From NCBI GenBank assembly GCA_016199835.1, contig JACQFX010000026.1:1-64000 (forward strand): DNA of 64,000 bases, read 5' to 3'. The position numbers and the translations under genes are program-made. Below are positions 43,608 through 52,116 of the stretch, in pieces. A model generated the notes under the pieces. That model had not been told where the DNA came from. It ran no database searches and saw only the letters and a list, made by a program, of their open reading frames with translations. Each line of letters starts with the position of its first letter. Position 1 is the stretch's first letter. The DNA is from Nitrosomonadales bacterium (GTDB taxonomy: Bacteria; Pseudomonadota; Gammaproteobacteria; Burkholderiales; Gallionellaceae).

Positions 43608-46600
43608 ATGAAGAAAGATCAACGCCGTTCCTTCAAGCGGAATCCAATTGCTGCATCGATAGTGCTTGCGATGGCATCGCAACTGCCGATCAACGTGGCT
43701 TACGGTAATGCTGGCTATGGAACCAACACTGATATTTCGGGCAAGACAATTGCTGTGCCGACGTTCTTCGCCAACAGCCCGCAGGGTCTGCAACCCGCTC
43801 TGGATCCTTATACCCATCTGCCGTCTATAAATCCTGCCACAGGGAGTCCCTGGTCATCTGCGGCCGAGGCTCTGGCTGCGGGCGCACCGATGGTCGATAC
43901 GGGCAAGCCTATGCGCAAGTTCGTTGATGCGCTTCCCGGTGTTGACTCGGGTGGTCCGGGCGCGGGCATTCCTTTGGCGATAACTGAAAAATGGTTCAAT
44001 CCCATCACCAATACCCAAACGCAGGATGATTATTTCGAATTTGCCATCGTCCAATATACGCAACGCATGCATAGCGACTTGCCCAAGGAAACCACCTTGC
44101 GCGGCTATGTGCAGATCGAAACACCCGCTGTCGCAGCCGGTCTGGCTGATGCCGCCGGGGTGAAGAGTGAACATATCGCGCTGACTTATCCCGATGGTAC
44201 GGCGATCAAGGATATCAACGGGAACCCGGTTTACGCAGTACACAAGCCTTCATATCTGGGGCCTATCGTTGTGGCCTCCAGAGGTACGCCGGTGCGGATA
44301 AAGTATTACAACTATCTGCCTTACACCGACAAGGATGGGAAAAGTGTTGGCGCGCCTAACGGCGGCGAGATACCTCTGCCGGTCGATGAGTACATCGCAG
44401 GTGGCGGCCCGGTTCAGGATGCGCAGGGCAATCCGGTTAAAGACCAGAATGGCCAGCCAATCAAATTTCCGCAAAACCGCGTATCGATACACTGGCACGG
44501 TGGCGATGCGCCATGGATCAGCGACGGCACGCCGCATCAATGGATCGCTCCGGCGGGCGATGCAGCCTATTCGATAACGGACTCCACGCATCCCTATGGC
44601 TTGGGTAAGGGCGATGCGGTTCAGAACGTGCCTGACATGCCCGATCCCGGCCCCGGCGCAGAGACTCTGTATTGGCCGATGAATCTCAGTGCCCGTTTGA
44701 TGTTCTACCACGACCACACATCCGGCGAAACCAAGATCAATGTGTATGAAGGTGAGGCGGCAGGTTTGGTGGTGGTTGATCCTGTTGAGCAGAAACTGGT
44801 TAGCAGCGGGATCATTCCAGGCACGCTGCTGGGTGTGGGGATTCCGCTGATCATTCAAGACAAGACCTTTGTGCCGCAAAATATTGGCGCCAATCCGGTC
44901 GATGCCAGCGGCAATCCGGTGCAATCGCAGGATGCCAAATGGGCTTTGCAACATTGGGGACAGCCTGGCGATCTGTGGTTCCCGCACGTGTATGAAGTCA
45001 ACCAGGATCCTAACTCTATCGATGCGACCAATCCGGTGGGGCGCTGGGACTGGGGGCCGTGGTTCTGGCCGGTGTTTCCCGCACAGTATTCGCTGCCGTC
45101 AGGTGAGTATGGCGATGTGACGGCTACACCGGAAGCGTTTGTGGACACCTCGGTGGTTAACGGTATGGCTTACCCCACGGTGACCGTGGATCCGATAGCC
45201 TATCGTTTCCGCCTACTCAGCGTAGGCAATGACCGTACACTGAATCTGGGTCTGTATCAGGCTGTGGATGCTAACGGCGTTGTCTGCGATGCTGCAGCAA
45301 ATCCCAATCCCGCAGTCGCTGCGCCAGCTCCCGGACAGACGGATGCATTGGCTGCCTGTACCGAGCTGCGCATGGTTCCCGCAGCCCCAACCTCCAATTT
45401 GCCGGATGGCTGGCCGACCGACGGTCGTGCCGGTGGCGTGCCTGACCCTCTGACTGCGGGGCCCGATATCATCCAGATTGGTAATGAGGCGGGGCTGTTG
45501 CCTGCACCGGCGATCTGGAAGGCGCAGCCGATTTCCTTTGAACAGAATGTGCGCAAGATCACTATCTATAACATGCTGCGTCACCAGTTGTTGCTCATGC
45601 CGGCAGAGCGCGCTGACGTGATCGTCGACTTCTCCAAATACGCAGGCAAGACGCTTATTCTGTACAACGATGCGCCAGCACCTGCACCCGGTTTGGATCC
45701 GCGTGTAGACTATTACACGGGTGTGGGTGATCAGACTCCAAACGGTGGCGCATACGACACTTTGCCCGGTTATGGGCCCAACACCCGTACCGTGATGCAG
45801 ATCAAGGTTAATTCGGTGGCTTCTGGCGCGACGCCGGCCGCACCGTTCAATGTTGCTGCCCTGCAAGCTGCGCTGCCCACCGCTTATGCGGCTTCGCAAG
45901 CTGCGCCTATCATCCCCGAGTCGGCCTATAACACCGCGTTCAACACCAATGATACGGATAACTATGCGCGGATATTTACCGGCTCTGCTTCGCAGCCAGC
46001 GTTTACCTATACGCAGCCGAGCCTGGCCAATCAAGTACAGATAGGCACAGTCGATCCAAAAACAGGCTTGCTAACCCTGGCCAACTCGGTGGTGATTACC
46101 AATCCCGGCGCCGGCTATCAATCAGCTCCAACAGTGACGGTGACGGGCGGTGGCGGATCGGGGGCGACCGCTGTCGCGACGATAGGCGCGAGTGGAAGAG
46201 CCAAAGGGCAGGTAACATCGGTCACCATCACCAATGGCGGCTCCGGGTTCACCAGCGATCCCGTGCTGACCTTCTCCGGTGGCGGTGCGGATACTCAGGC
46301 GACCGCTTCTGTGGTGACTGTTCCGGCGGCGCAAAGAATCCGTGTGATCAACAAGGCCATTCAGGAGTTGTTTGATCCGGTATATGGGCGCATGAATGCA
46401 ACGCTGGCCGTAGAGCTGCCATATTCCAGTGCGACCATAGCGACTACTATCCCGTTGGCCTACATTGATGCGCCGATAGACAGCATAGATGGCATCAAGG
46501 ATGGTGAGACCCAAATCTGGAAAGTCACCCACAACGGCGTGGACGCGCATCCGGTGCACTTCCATCTGGTCAACGTGCAGGTGATCAATCGTGTGGCTTG

Positions 46601-47735
46601 GGATGGCGTGGTCATGCCGCCCGAGGCCAATGAATTGGGCTGGAAAGAAACGCTGCGCATGGATCCGCTGGAAGATGTGTATGTGGCGGTGAAAGCGGTG
46701 CACCCGATTACTCCGTTCGGTTTGCCAAAAAGTCAGCGTGTTCTGGATCCGTCGCAGTCGGTCGGCTCCCAACTGGGCTTTACCCAGATTGACCAACTTA
46801 CGGGTCAGGGGCCAACGTTCCAGACGTATCTCAAGAACGGGCTGGGCACGAGCGCTGTCAACGTTGCGACCACGGCGTACTCCAATCAGTTGACGGACTT
46901 CGACAATGAATATGTGTGGCATTGCCACATTCTGGGACACGAGGAAAATGACTTCATGCGCCCATTCATATTCCATCCGGATGTGGTTGTGCCGGATGCG
47001 CCAGGCTCGGTGGCTGCGAGTGGCAATAGCATAACCTGGACAGACCCGACTCCTTTTGGTGGGCAGGATAGTAATGGCATCCCAACTGCGGGTATCAATG
47101 CAAATTACACGACGCCTTACAGTAATCCGAAGAATGAAGTTGGATTCAGGGTGCAGCAACAAACTGCTCCGGGTGTCTTTACCACTGTCGCTACAGTGCC
47201 GGCAAACAGCACAAGCTGGACCGATGACTCCGGCCTGTTCCTGAACGCCGGGACGGCAGCACAGTTTACCGTGACGGCTTATAACGCGGCAGGCGAATCA
47301 GCACAGGGTGTGCCCTCTGCCCTGGGGGCCGCCACCGGTGCGGTTGGTTCTACGGCTGATGCGGCAGGAGCAACAGCGTCGGGTATTGTGTTCACGCCTG
47401 GAACGGTGGGTAGTGGCGGCGGCGGTGGTAACGTGCCGAATAACGCGCCGGCTCTTGATGCGCTTGCGTTCAGTGGAGCGAACCCGGGAACGACTGCCGG
47501 GGCGATTTCCTTGACCTGGGCTAACAATCCATCGAATGGAAATAACGTGACTGGATTCACACTTTCCTGGACACAAGACAATGGCACGCCAGCAAGCGCC
47601 ACGTTTGCATCGTCGGCATCGAGAGGAGCCACTGTGACCGAGCTGACTCCGAGCAACAGCTATACGTTTACGCTGGTGGCCAATGCACCAGCCGGAAATT
47701 CTCCTGGCGTAAGCATCACGATAACCGCGCCGTAA
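43608..47735 (+). CDS. mofA: MofA-like multicopper oxidase, all copper ligands present
   Basis: A 1375-aa secreted oxidase resembling Leptothrix MofA (large putative Mn(II) oxidase). A signal peptide covers about the first 31 residues. Copper motifs: H295-W-H297, H368-D-H370, H981-P-V-H984-F-H986 and H1105-C1106-H1107-xxx-H1111, the full type 1, 2 and 3 set. The axial position five residues after H1111 is Phe1116 with Met1117 next, as in high-potential laccases. A Gly-rich repeat region lies at ~820-900, and two Fn3-like modules at ~1130-1245 and 1277-1375. The leader and first codons match the preceding paralogue. The likely role is extracellular metal (Mn or Fe) or phenolic oxidation. Confidence 0.88.
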   Translation: MKKDQRRSFKRNPIAASIVLAMASQLPINVAYGNAGYGTNTDISGKTIAVPTFFANSPQGLQPALDPYTHLPSINPATGSPWSSAAEALAAGAPMVDTGKPMRKFVDALPGVDSGGPGAGIPLAITEKWFNPITNTQTQDDYFEFAIVQYTQRMHSDLPKETTLRGYVQIETPAVAAGLADAAGVKSEHIALTYPDGTAIKDINGNPVYAVHKPSYLGPIVVASRGTPVRIKYYNYLPYTDKDGKSVGAPNGGEIPLPVDEYIAGGGPVQDAQGNPVKDQNGQPIKFPQNRVSIHWHGGDAPWISDGTPHQWIAPAGDAAYSITDSTHPYGLGKGDAVQNVPDMPDPGPGAETLYWPMNLSARLMFYHDHTSGETKINVYEGEAAGLVVVDPVEQKLVSSGIIPGTLLGVGIPLIIQDKTFVPQNIGANPVDASGNPVQSQDAKWALQHWGQPGDLWFPHVYEVNQDPNSIDATNPVGRWDWGPWFWPVFPAQYSLPSGEYGDVTATPEAFVDTSVVNGMAYPTVTVDPIAYRFRLLSVGNDRTLNLGLYQAVDANGVVCDAAANPNPAVAAPAPGQTDALAACTELRMVPAAPTSNLPDGWPTDGRAGGVPDPLTAGPDIIQIGNEAGLLPAPAIWKAQPISFEQNVRKITIYNMLRHQLLLMPAERADVIVDFSKYAGKTLILYNDAPAPAPGLDPRVDYYTGVGDQTPNGGAYDTLPGYGPNTRTVMQIKVNSVASGATPAAPFNVAALQAALPTAYAASQAAPIIPESAYNTAFNTNDTDNYARIFTGSASQPAFTYTQPSLANQVQIGTVDPKTGLLTLANSVVITNPGAGYQSAPTVTVTGGGGSGATAVATIGASGRAKGQVTSVTITNGGSGFTSDPVLTFSGGGADTQATASVVTVPAAQRIRVINKAIQELFDPVYGRMNATLAVELPYSSATIATTIPLAYIDAPIDSIDGIKDGETQIWKVTHNGVDAHPVHFHLVNVQVINRVAWDGVVMPPEANELGWKETLRMDPLEDVYVAVKAVHPITPFGLPKSQRVLDPSQSVGSQLGFTQIDQLTGQGPTFQTYLKNGLGTSAVNVATTAYSNQLTDFDNEYVWHCHILGHEENDFMRPFIFHPDVVVPDAPGSVAASGNSITWTDPTPFGGQDSNGIPTAGINANYTTPYSNPKNEVGFRVQQQTAPGVFTTVATVPANSTSWTDDSGLFLNAGTAAQFTVTAYNAAGESAQGVPSALGAATGAVGSTADAAGATASGIVFTPGTVGSGGGGGNVPNNAPALDALAFSGANPGTTAGAISLTWANNPSNGNNVTGFTLSWTQDNGTPASATFASSASRGATVTELTPSNSYTFTLVANAPAGNSPGVSITITAP

Positions 47736-47754
47736 GCGCAATGTAACAACCATT

Positions 47755-47784
47755 GCCGGGGTCAGTATATTGATCCCGGCTTTT
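47755..47784 (+). terminator. Rho-independent terminator after the intact oxidase gene
   Basis: Stem GCCGGG(G)TCA / TGA(T)CCCGGC with one mismatch and a short loop, followed directly by TTTT (47781-47784), 20 nt after the stop. It suggests that the FKBP genes are reached by readthrough or an own promoter. Confidence 0.75.
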
Positions 47785-47897
47785 GACCATCTAACGAACC
47801 ATTCCATTTGGATCAAACTGGGCTGGCTGGCCTGAGTGAAGAACGCAAGTCTGGAATGGCCGGGATTCGATTGGGAAATTATCTGAGGAGAAGTCGC

Positions 47898-48587
47898 TTG
47901 TTGAAATACGCAATGATTTATCTGTGCAGTTTTGTTCTGGTAAGTGGCCAAGCGTGGTCCGAAGAAGCAAAGGAGATCAAGTCCGACAAAGACAAGCTGA
48001 GTTATAGCATTGGTGCAAGTATTGGAAAAAACCTAAAGAAGGAAACGGTCGACGTCGACCTGGGCCTGCTGATTAAGGGTTTGGAAAATGGATTGACTGG
48101 CGAGAAACTGGCTATTCCGGAAAAAGAAGTGCGTCAGGTCATGAGCGCCTATCAGAGCGAGTTGCGGAAAAAGCTCATGGTGAACAGGCAGCAGGCAGCA
48201 GAAGAAAACAAGAAAAAGAGCGAGGCATTTTTGGCTGAGAACAAGGCCAAGAAGGGGGTTACTACCTTGCCTAGCGGGGTTCAGTATACTATTATCAAAG
48301 AAGGTAAGGGCAAGAAGCCAACAGAATCGGATATGGTGGAAGTCAATTACCGAGGGGCGCTTGCCAATGGTACGGAATTTGATGCTACCGAGCCCGGCCA
48401 TCCAGCTAATTTGAAAGTATCGTCTCTCATAGCAGGGTGGAAGCAAGCGTTAAGCATGATGCCGGCAGGATCGAAGTGGCAAATCGTTATCCCGCCTCAA
48501 CTGGCCTATGGCGAACGCGGTGTGGGAAGTTATATCGGTCCCAATGAGGCTCTGGTTTTTGAGGTGGAGTTGCTAGCTATAAAATAA
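47898..48587 (+). CDS. mofB: FKBP-type peptidyl-prolyl isomerase, periplasmic (MofB-like)
   Basis: About 229 aa with a signal peptide (KYAMIYLCSFVLVSGQAWS), an FKBP_N-type helical dimerisation domain (LSYSIGASIGKNLKKETVDVDLGLLIKGLENGL, in parts) and a C-terminal FKBP domain keeping key residues: VNYRGALANGTEFDAT, LIAGWKQAL (Trp), QLAYGERG (Tyr) and LVFEVELL (Phe). This FkpA/Mip layout suits catalysing folding of secreted proteins. TTG at 47898 has GAGGAG at a 7-nt distance and gives a normal signal peptide; an upstream ATG is possible. Its position behind mofA parallels mofB in Leptothrix. Confidence 0.82.
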   Translation: MLKYAMIYLCSFVLVSGQAWSEEAKEIKSDKDKLSYSIGASIGKNLKKETVDVDLGLLIKGLENGLTGEKLAIPEKEVRQVMSAYQSELRKKLMVNRQQAAEENKKKSEAFLAENKAKKGVTTLPSGVQYTIIKEGKGKKPTESDMVEVNYRGALANGTEFDATEPGHPANLKVSSLIAGWKQALSMMPAGSKWQIVIPPQLAYGERGVGSYIGPNEALVFEVELLAIK

Positions 48588-48621
48588 TATTTGTTTCCAT
48601 ACCCTTCACTAAAGGACTTCG

Positions 48622-49251
48622 ATGATGAAACTGAAATGGATATTACCGTTAAGCCTAGGATTGTTTATTGCTCAGGCAGGTGCGGAGCAGGCGGCTGCTG
48701 TTAATGGCAATCGTCCCGGCGCGGCAAAGCCGGAAGCTGGTGCACCTGTTAAATTGGAAATGTCGCCAAATTCTTTAGCAGAAGCAAATGAAGCCAACAG
48801 GAAACGGGTTCTCAAGGGCGGCAGGTTAAGCCCAAGGGAAAAAGCCGCAGTGTCAAAAGCCCAGGTTGCGAGTGCCAACAAGCCTGAAGGTGAGGCTTTC
48901 CTTGCGGCTAATCAAGCTAAAAAAGGTGTGATCACTTTGCCTAGCGGGGTGCAGTACAGGGTGCTGAGGGCTGGCAAGGGACAGAGCCCGACGGATAAGA
49001 GCCAGGTGATGTGCCGCTATACGGGGATGCTGATTGACGGCAAGACGTTTGATAAGACCGACAAGAAGCCGACTTTGCTGAACGTGGCGGGATTTGTGCC
49101 GGGACTGAAGGAAGCAGTCAAGCTGATGCAACCCGGAGCGAAGTGGGAGATTGTTATTCCTCCGCAACTTGCTTTCGGCTCCGTGGGCAATCGGGGCGTC
49201 GGGCCGAATGCCGTCCTGATTTACCAGATGGAAATCCTGAGCGTTAAATAA
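48622..49251 (+). CDS. Diverged FKBP-type isomerase paralogue
   Basis: 209 aa: signal peptide (WILPLSLGLFIAQAGA), a low-complexity Ala/Gly/Lys linker to about residue 90, then an FKBP domain. Compared with the preceding FKBP the pocket is altered: the Trp of LIAGW is Leu (FVPGL), the Tyr of AYG is Phe (AFG) and the Phe of LVFE is Tyr (LIYQ). It lacks the FKBP_N dimerisation domain. It may be a chaperone with little isomerase activity. An ATG pair at 48622 follows AAAGGACTTCG. Confidence 0.8.
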   Translation: MMKLKWILPLSLGLFIAQAGAEQAAAVNGNRPGAAKPEAGAPVKLEMSPNSLAEANEANRKRVLKGGRLSPREKAAVSKAQVASANKPEGEAFLAANQAKKGVITLPSGVQYRVLRAGKGQSPTDKSQVMCRYTGMLIDGKTFDKTDKKPTLLNVAGFVPGLKEAVKLMQPGAKWEIVIPPQLAFGSVGNRGVGPNAVLIYQMEILSVK

Positions 49252-49264
49252 CCGGTCTGGTTAC

Positions 49265-49302
49265 GGTGAGCCTTTCTACCCATAAGAAGAATCAGGCTCA
49301 CC
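49265..49302 (+). terminator. Terminator-like hairpin after the second FKBP gene
   Basis: Perfect 8-bp stem GGTGAGCC (49265-49272) / GGCTCACC (49295-49302) with a 22-nt loop and TTTC following, 14 nt after the stop. Because it overlaps the first GTG of the following long frame, it argues for a later start of that gene. Confidence 0.5.
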
Positions 49303-49379
49303 TTTCAGCGTCAAATTTGCCGTTGTTCCGCGCACTGGGCTGCGTGATTGGTTCCAGAGGGGCATCGCCCGCTACCCTC

Positions 49380-50006
49380 ATGGCAAGCCAGGGATCTCAA
49401 ATACTGCGTGATGTACGGAAGAAGACTTCTGTGTTTGTTCTGGCTGCAGCTAGCCTGGCATTTACTTTCCCCGCTCAAGGCATAACGATTTATAGCCAGC
49501 CTGCGCTCTCTCCCGATAGTCCGAAGCCTATCGGTTCTGCTGTTACTGATCCGGATGGAAGCGATCAGGATGTAACAGCTTTCGATAATTTCACTTTGGG
49601 CAAATCTGCAATCGTCAGCAGGGTGACGTGGCGTGGGTCTTCCTCGTCTGACGCAATGTCCGGCTTTGCTGTCAAGGTTTATACATCCAATCCCGATCCG
49701 TATGGCCCGCCAGACACCACATCCCCGTTGGCGGAAATAAACGTGCCTGGCAAGGCAAATGAACAGCCGGTGGGGAGTGGCTGGTCGGATTACAGTGCAG
49801 ACTTCGCCAGGCCACTGGCGCTGACTGGCGGTGTGCAATACTGGATATCAATTGTGTCGATTCGGAATATTCCCTCAGTGTGGGGCTGGGCCAGTGGAAC
49901 TGGCGGTGATGGGAAATCCATCCAGTCTTACGCGGAATTTAAAATACTGGCAGCGCCGAATGACCGGGCATTTTCTTTGGGTAATGAAAGCGCTGAGCTG
50001 CGTTGA
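49380..50006 (+). CDS. Secreted beta-rich hypothetical protein
   Basis: About 208 aa. A signal peptide is evident (KKTSVFVLAAASLAFTFPAQG), followed by a beta-sandwich-like pattern (AFDNFTLGKSAIVSRVTWRG, FAVKVYTSNPD, YWISIVSIRN), similar to proteins with weak carbohydrate-binding or jelly-roll folds. No PEP-CTERM anchor is seen. I place the start at the ATG 49380, though no good RBS exists; the frame is open back to 49266. I do not recognise the family. Its place between FKBP and cytochrome genes suggests an extracellular role in the same system. Confidence 0.55.
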   Translation: MASQGSQILRDVRKKTSVFVLAAASLAFTFPAQGITIYSQPALSPDSPKPIGSAVTDPDGSDQDVTAFDNFTLGKSAIVSRVTWRGSSSSDAMSGFAVKVYTSNPDPYGPPDTTSPLAEINVPGKANEQPVGSGWSDYSADFARPLALTGGVQYWISIVSIRNIPSVWGWASGTGGDGKSIQSYAEFKILAAPNDRAFSLGNESAELR

Positions 50007-50158
50007 GTCGTTTGGCGTCTGCTTGTGCGATGTCCGGTTATATGGCGGACAAGAACTCGATAGTGAAGGTTATCCCGATGCATGACCCACAATTTGTTAA
50101 GCGCTATCCTGATCATTCCCGTTCGGGGATGAGATTAGGCCAGAGGCAGTGTGAATCC

Positions 50159-51979
50159 ATGATTCATAATGTTGCGGGTCTACGCCGGTTGATCGCCGGG
50201 CTTGTGTTTGTGCTTGGACTGTTCGCACCCGTGGAGGTGTTTGCACAAAATGCCGGGCATGAACCCGATGGAGTGGAAGCCGGTCGGCGCATCTACACTG
50301 AAGGGATACTCACGTCCGGGAAGGAGATGACCGGAACGCGCTTCGGGAGTACTGCGGTTTCAGGTGCCGTAGCAGCCTGTGTGAACTGTCATCGACGTAG
50401 CGGAATGGGGCAGGTTGAAGGCGATATTCAAGTGCCGCCCATTGCGGGAAAGTTTCTGTATGGGGCGCGTGAGGATAAACAAATCGCAACGATGGATCCG
50501 CGTGTCAGTAAAAGTTTTAATCAGGCCCATGATCCGTATACCGACACATCTTTTGCGGACGCAGTCATTCATGGCGTCAATATCCAGGGGCGGAAAATGA
50601 ACGTGGTTATGCCCAGGTATAACCTGAGCGAGCCCGACCTGAAAGCATTGTCAGCTTATCTGAAACAGTTATCGACCCAATGGTCGCCAGGAGTAAGCGC
50701 CGACAGGATTCGTTTCGCTACGGTGATTACCCCTGACGTGGATCCCTTGAGGCGCAAGGTGTTTGTTGACATGATGCAGACTATTGTTCACCAGAAGAAT
50801 GGAAGTACTGAGCCGGCAAGCAGCGGGCACTCGCGCCATCACATGGTATCAGCAGCCGAGTTGATTCTGGGAACCGAGCGTAAATGGGATCTGGATATCT
50901 GGGAACTGCATGGAGCGCCGGATAGCTGGGGCGCGCAGCTTGCAGAGTATTATCGCAAGCAACCTGTCTTCGCATTGGTTTCCGGAATTTCCGGTTCTAC
51001 CTGGCAACCTGTGCATGAATTTTGCGACCGTGAGCATATTCCTTGCTGGTTTCCGAGCATACCTCTTCCTGCCAGAAGCCAGTCGCATTATGCATTTTAT
51101 TTTTCCGATGGGGTGCGGCAGGAATCGGATGTATTGGCACGCCACTTATTGGGCAGCCAATCAAAACCAAAACGCCTGATCCAGATTTACCGGGATGATG
51201 CTGCAGAGCGTGCGGCTTCAGAAGAGTTGGAACATGCACTTGAAGGATCGGCAATCAAGGTTGAGAATCATCCGTTGAAGCTGCATGCGGAGGCGACAGA
51301 TTCATTGGCTGAAGCGCTCGCGGGTGTCAAGTCGGGCGATGCTGTAATGTGCTGGTTGCGCGAGAGCGATGTTGCGGAATTGAGGGCGCTGAAGCCTGTG
51401 CCGCGAGCCAATTATTATTTCTCTTCAAGGCTGGCAAACGCAGAGCGCCTGCCATTGCCCGCCAACTGGAAGGCGAACTCGCATCTGGTCTATCTGTACG
51501 AACTGCCAGAAAAGCGCGAATTGAGCCTGAACTATTTCCATGCCTGGATGAATCTGCGCAAAATTCCGATGGTCGATGAGCCATTGCAGTCGGAAGTTTT
51601 TTTCGCCCTGAGTTTCATGACCGATATCATCTCTGAAATGCTGGATAATCTGTACCGGGATTATCTGGTTGAGCGATCTGAAATCATGTTGAGCAAACGC
51701 GAGCGGGTCAAAGCAGAACAGGAAACCAGAGACAGATTGTATCTGGGTAGGGCTGGAGATCTGGTCAAGAAGCATGGGGCGATGACTGCCGATGAAAATG
51801 TGCGGCTCAAAATGCCGAATCAAGTGAGCGCTACGGACGTTACTCACGGGACAACGATTTATCCACGGCTTAGTTTGGGGGCTGAGCAGCGCTTTGCGTC
51901 CAAGGGGGGATATGTCTTGAGGTTTGCTGAAGGGCCGGATAATGAGTTGATCAATGAAAGCGGCTGGATTGTTCCTTGA
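50159..51979 (+). CDS. mofC: Periplasmic c-type cytochrome fused to binding-protein-like domain (MofC-like)
   Basis: About 606 aa. A signal peptide (LIAGLVFVLGLFAPVEVFA) is followed by a monohaem domain: C74-V-N-C77-H78 with a possible distal Met in MNVVMPRYNLSEPDLKALSAYL. From about residue 190 the protein resembles a periplasmic binding or bacterial extracellular-ligand domain (RIRFATVITPDVDPLRRKVF, FALVSGISGSTWQPV, KRLIQIYRDDAAERAASEEL). Haem-binding MofC lies behind mofAB in Leptothrix. It may carry electrons from the oxidase or bind its substrate. The start is uncertain; ATG 50129 and a far upstream TTG are alternatives. Confidence 0.75.
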   Translation: MIHNVAGLRRLIAGLVFVLGLFAPVEVFAQNAGHEPDGVEAGRRIYTEGILTSGKEMTGTRFGSTAVSGAVAACVNCHRRSGMGQVEGDIQVPPIAGKFLYGAREDKQIATMDPRVSKSFNQAHDPYTDTSFADAVIHGVNIQGRKMNVVMPRYNLSEPDLKALSAYLKQLSTQWSPGVSADRIRFATVITPDVDPLRRKVFVDMMQTIVHQKNGSTEPASSGHSRHHMVSAAELILGTERKWDLDIWELHGAPDSWGAQLAEYYRKQPVFALVSGISGSTWQPVHEFCDREHIPCWFPSIPLPARSQSHYAFYFSDGVRQESDVLARHLLGSQSKPKRLIQIYRDDAAERAASEELEHALEGSAIKVENHPLKLHAEATDSLAEALAGVKSGDAVMCWLRESDVAELRALKPVPRANYYFSSRLANAERLPLPANWKANSHLVYLYELPEKRELSLNYFHAWMNLRKIPMVDEPLQSEVFFALSFMTDIISEMLDNLYRDYLVERSEIMLSKRERVKAEQETRDRLYLGRAGDLVKKHGAMTADENVRLKMPNQVSATDVTHGTTIYPRLSLGAEQRFASKGGYVLRFAEGPDNELINESGWIVP

Positions 51980-52116
51980 GCTTGTACAAGTGGCGCGTGC
52001 GGGGCGCAGCCATCATTCAGCGTGCCCCCGGAATTTACACTCGATGAGGTGCTGACGTATGATGGCAAAGTTTTAATGCTGGATTGCCAGCATTTAATTG
52101 ACCGACCAGGCTGATA

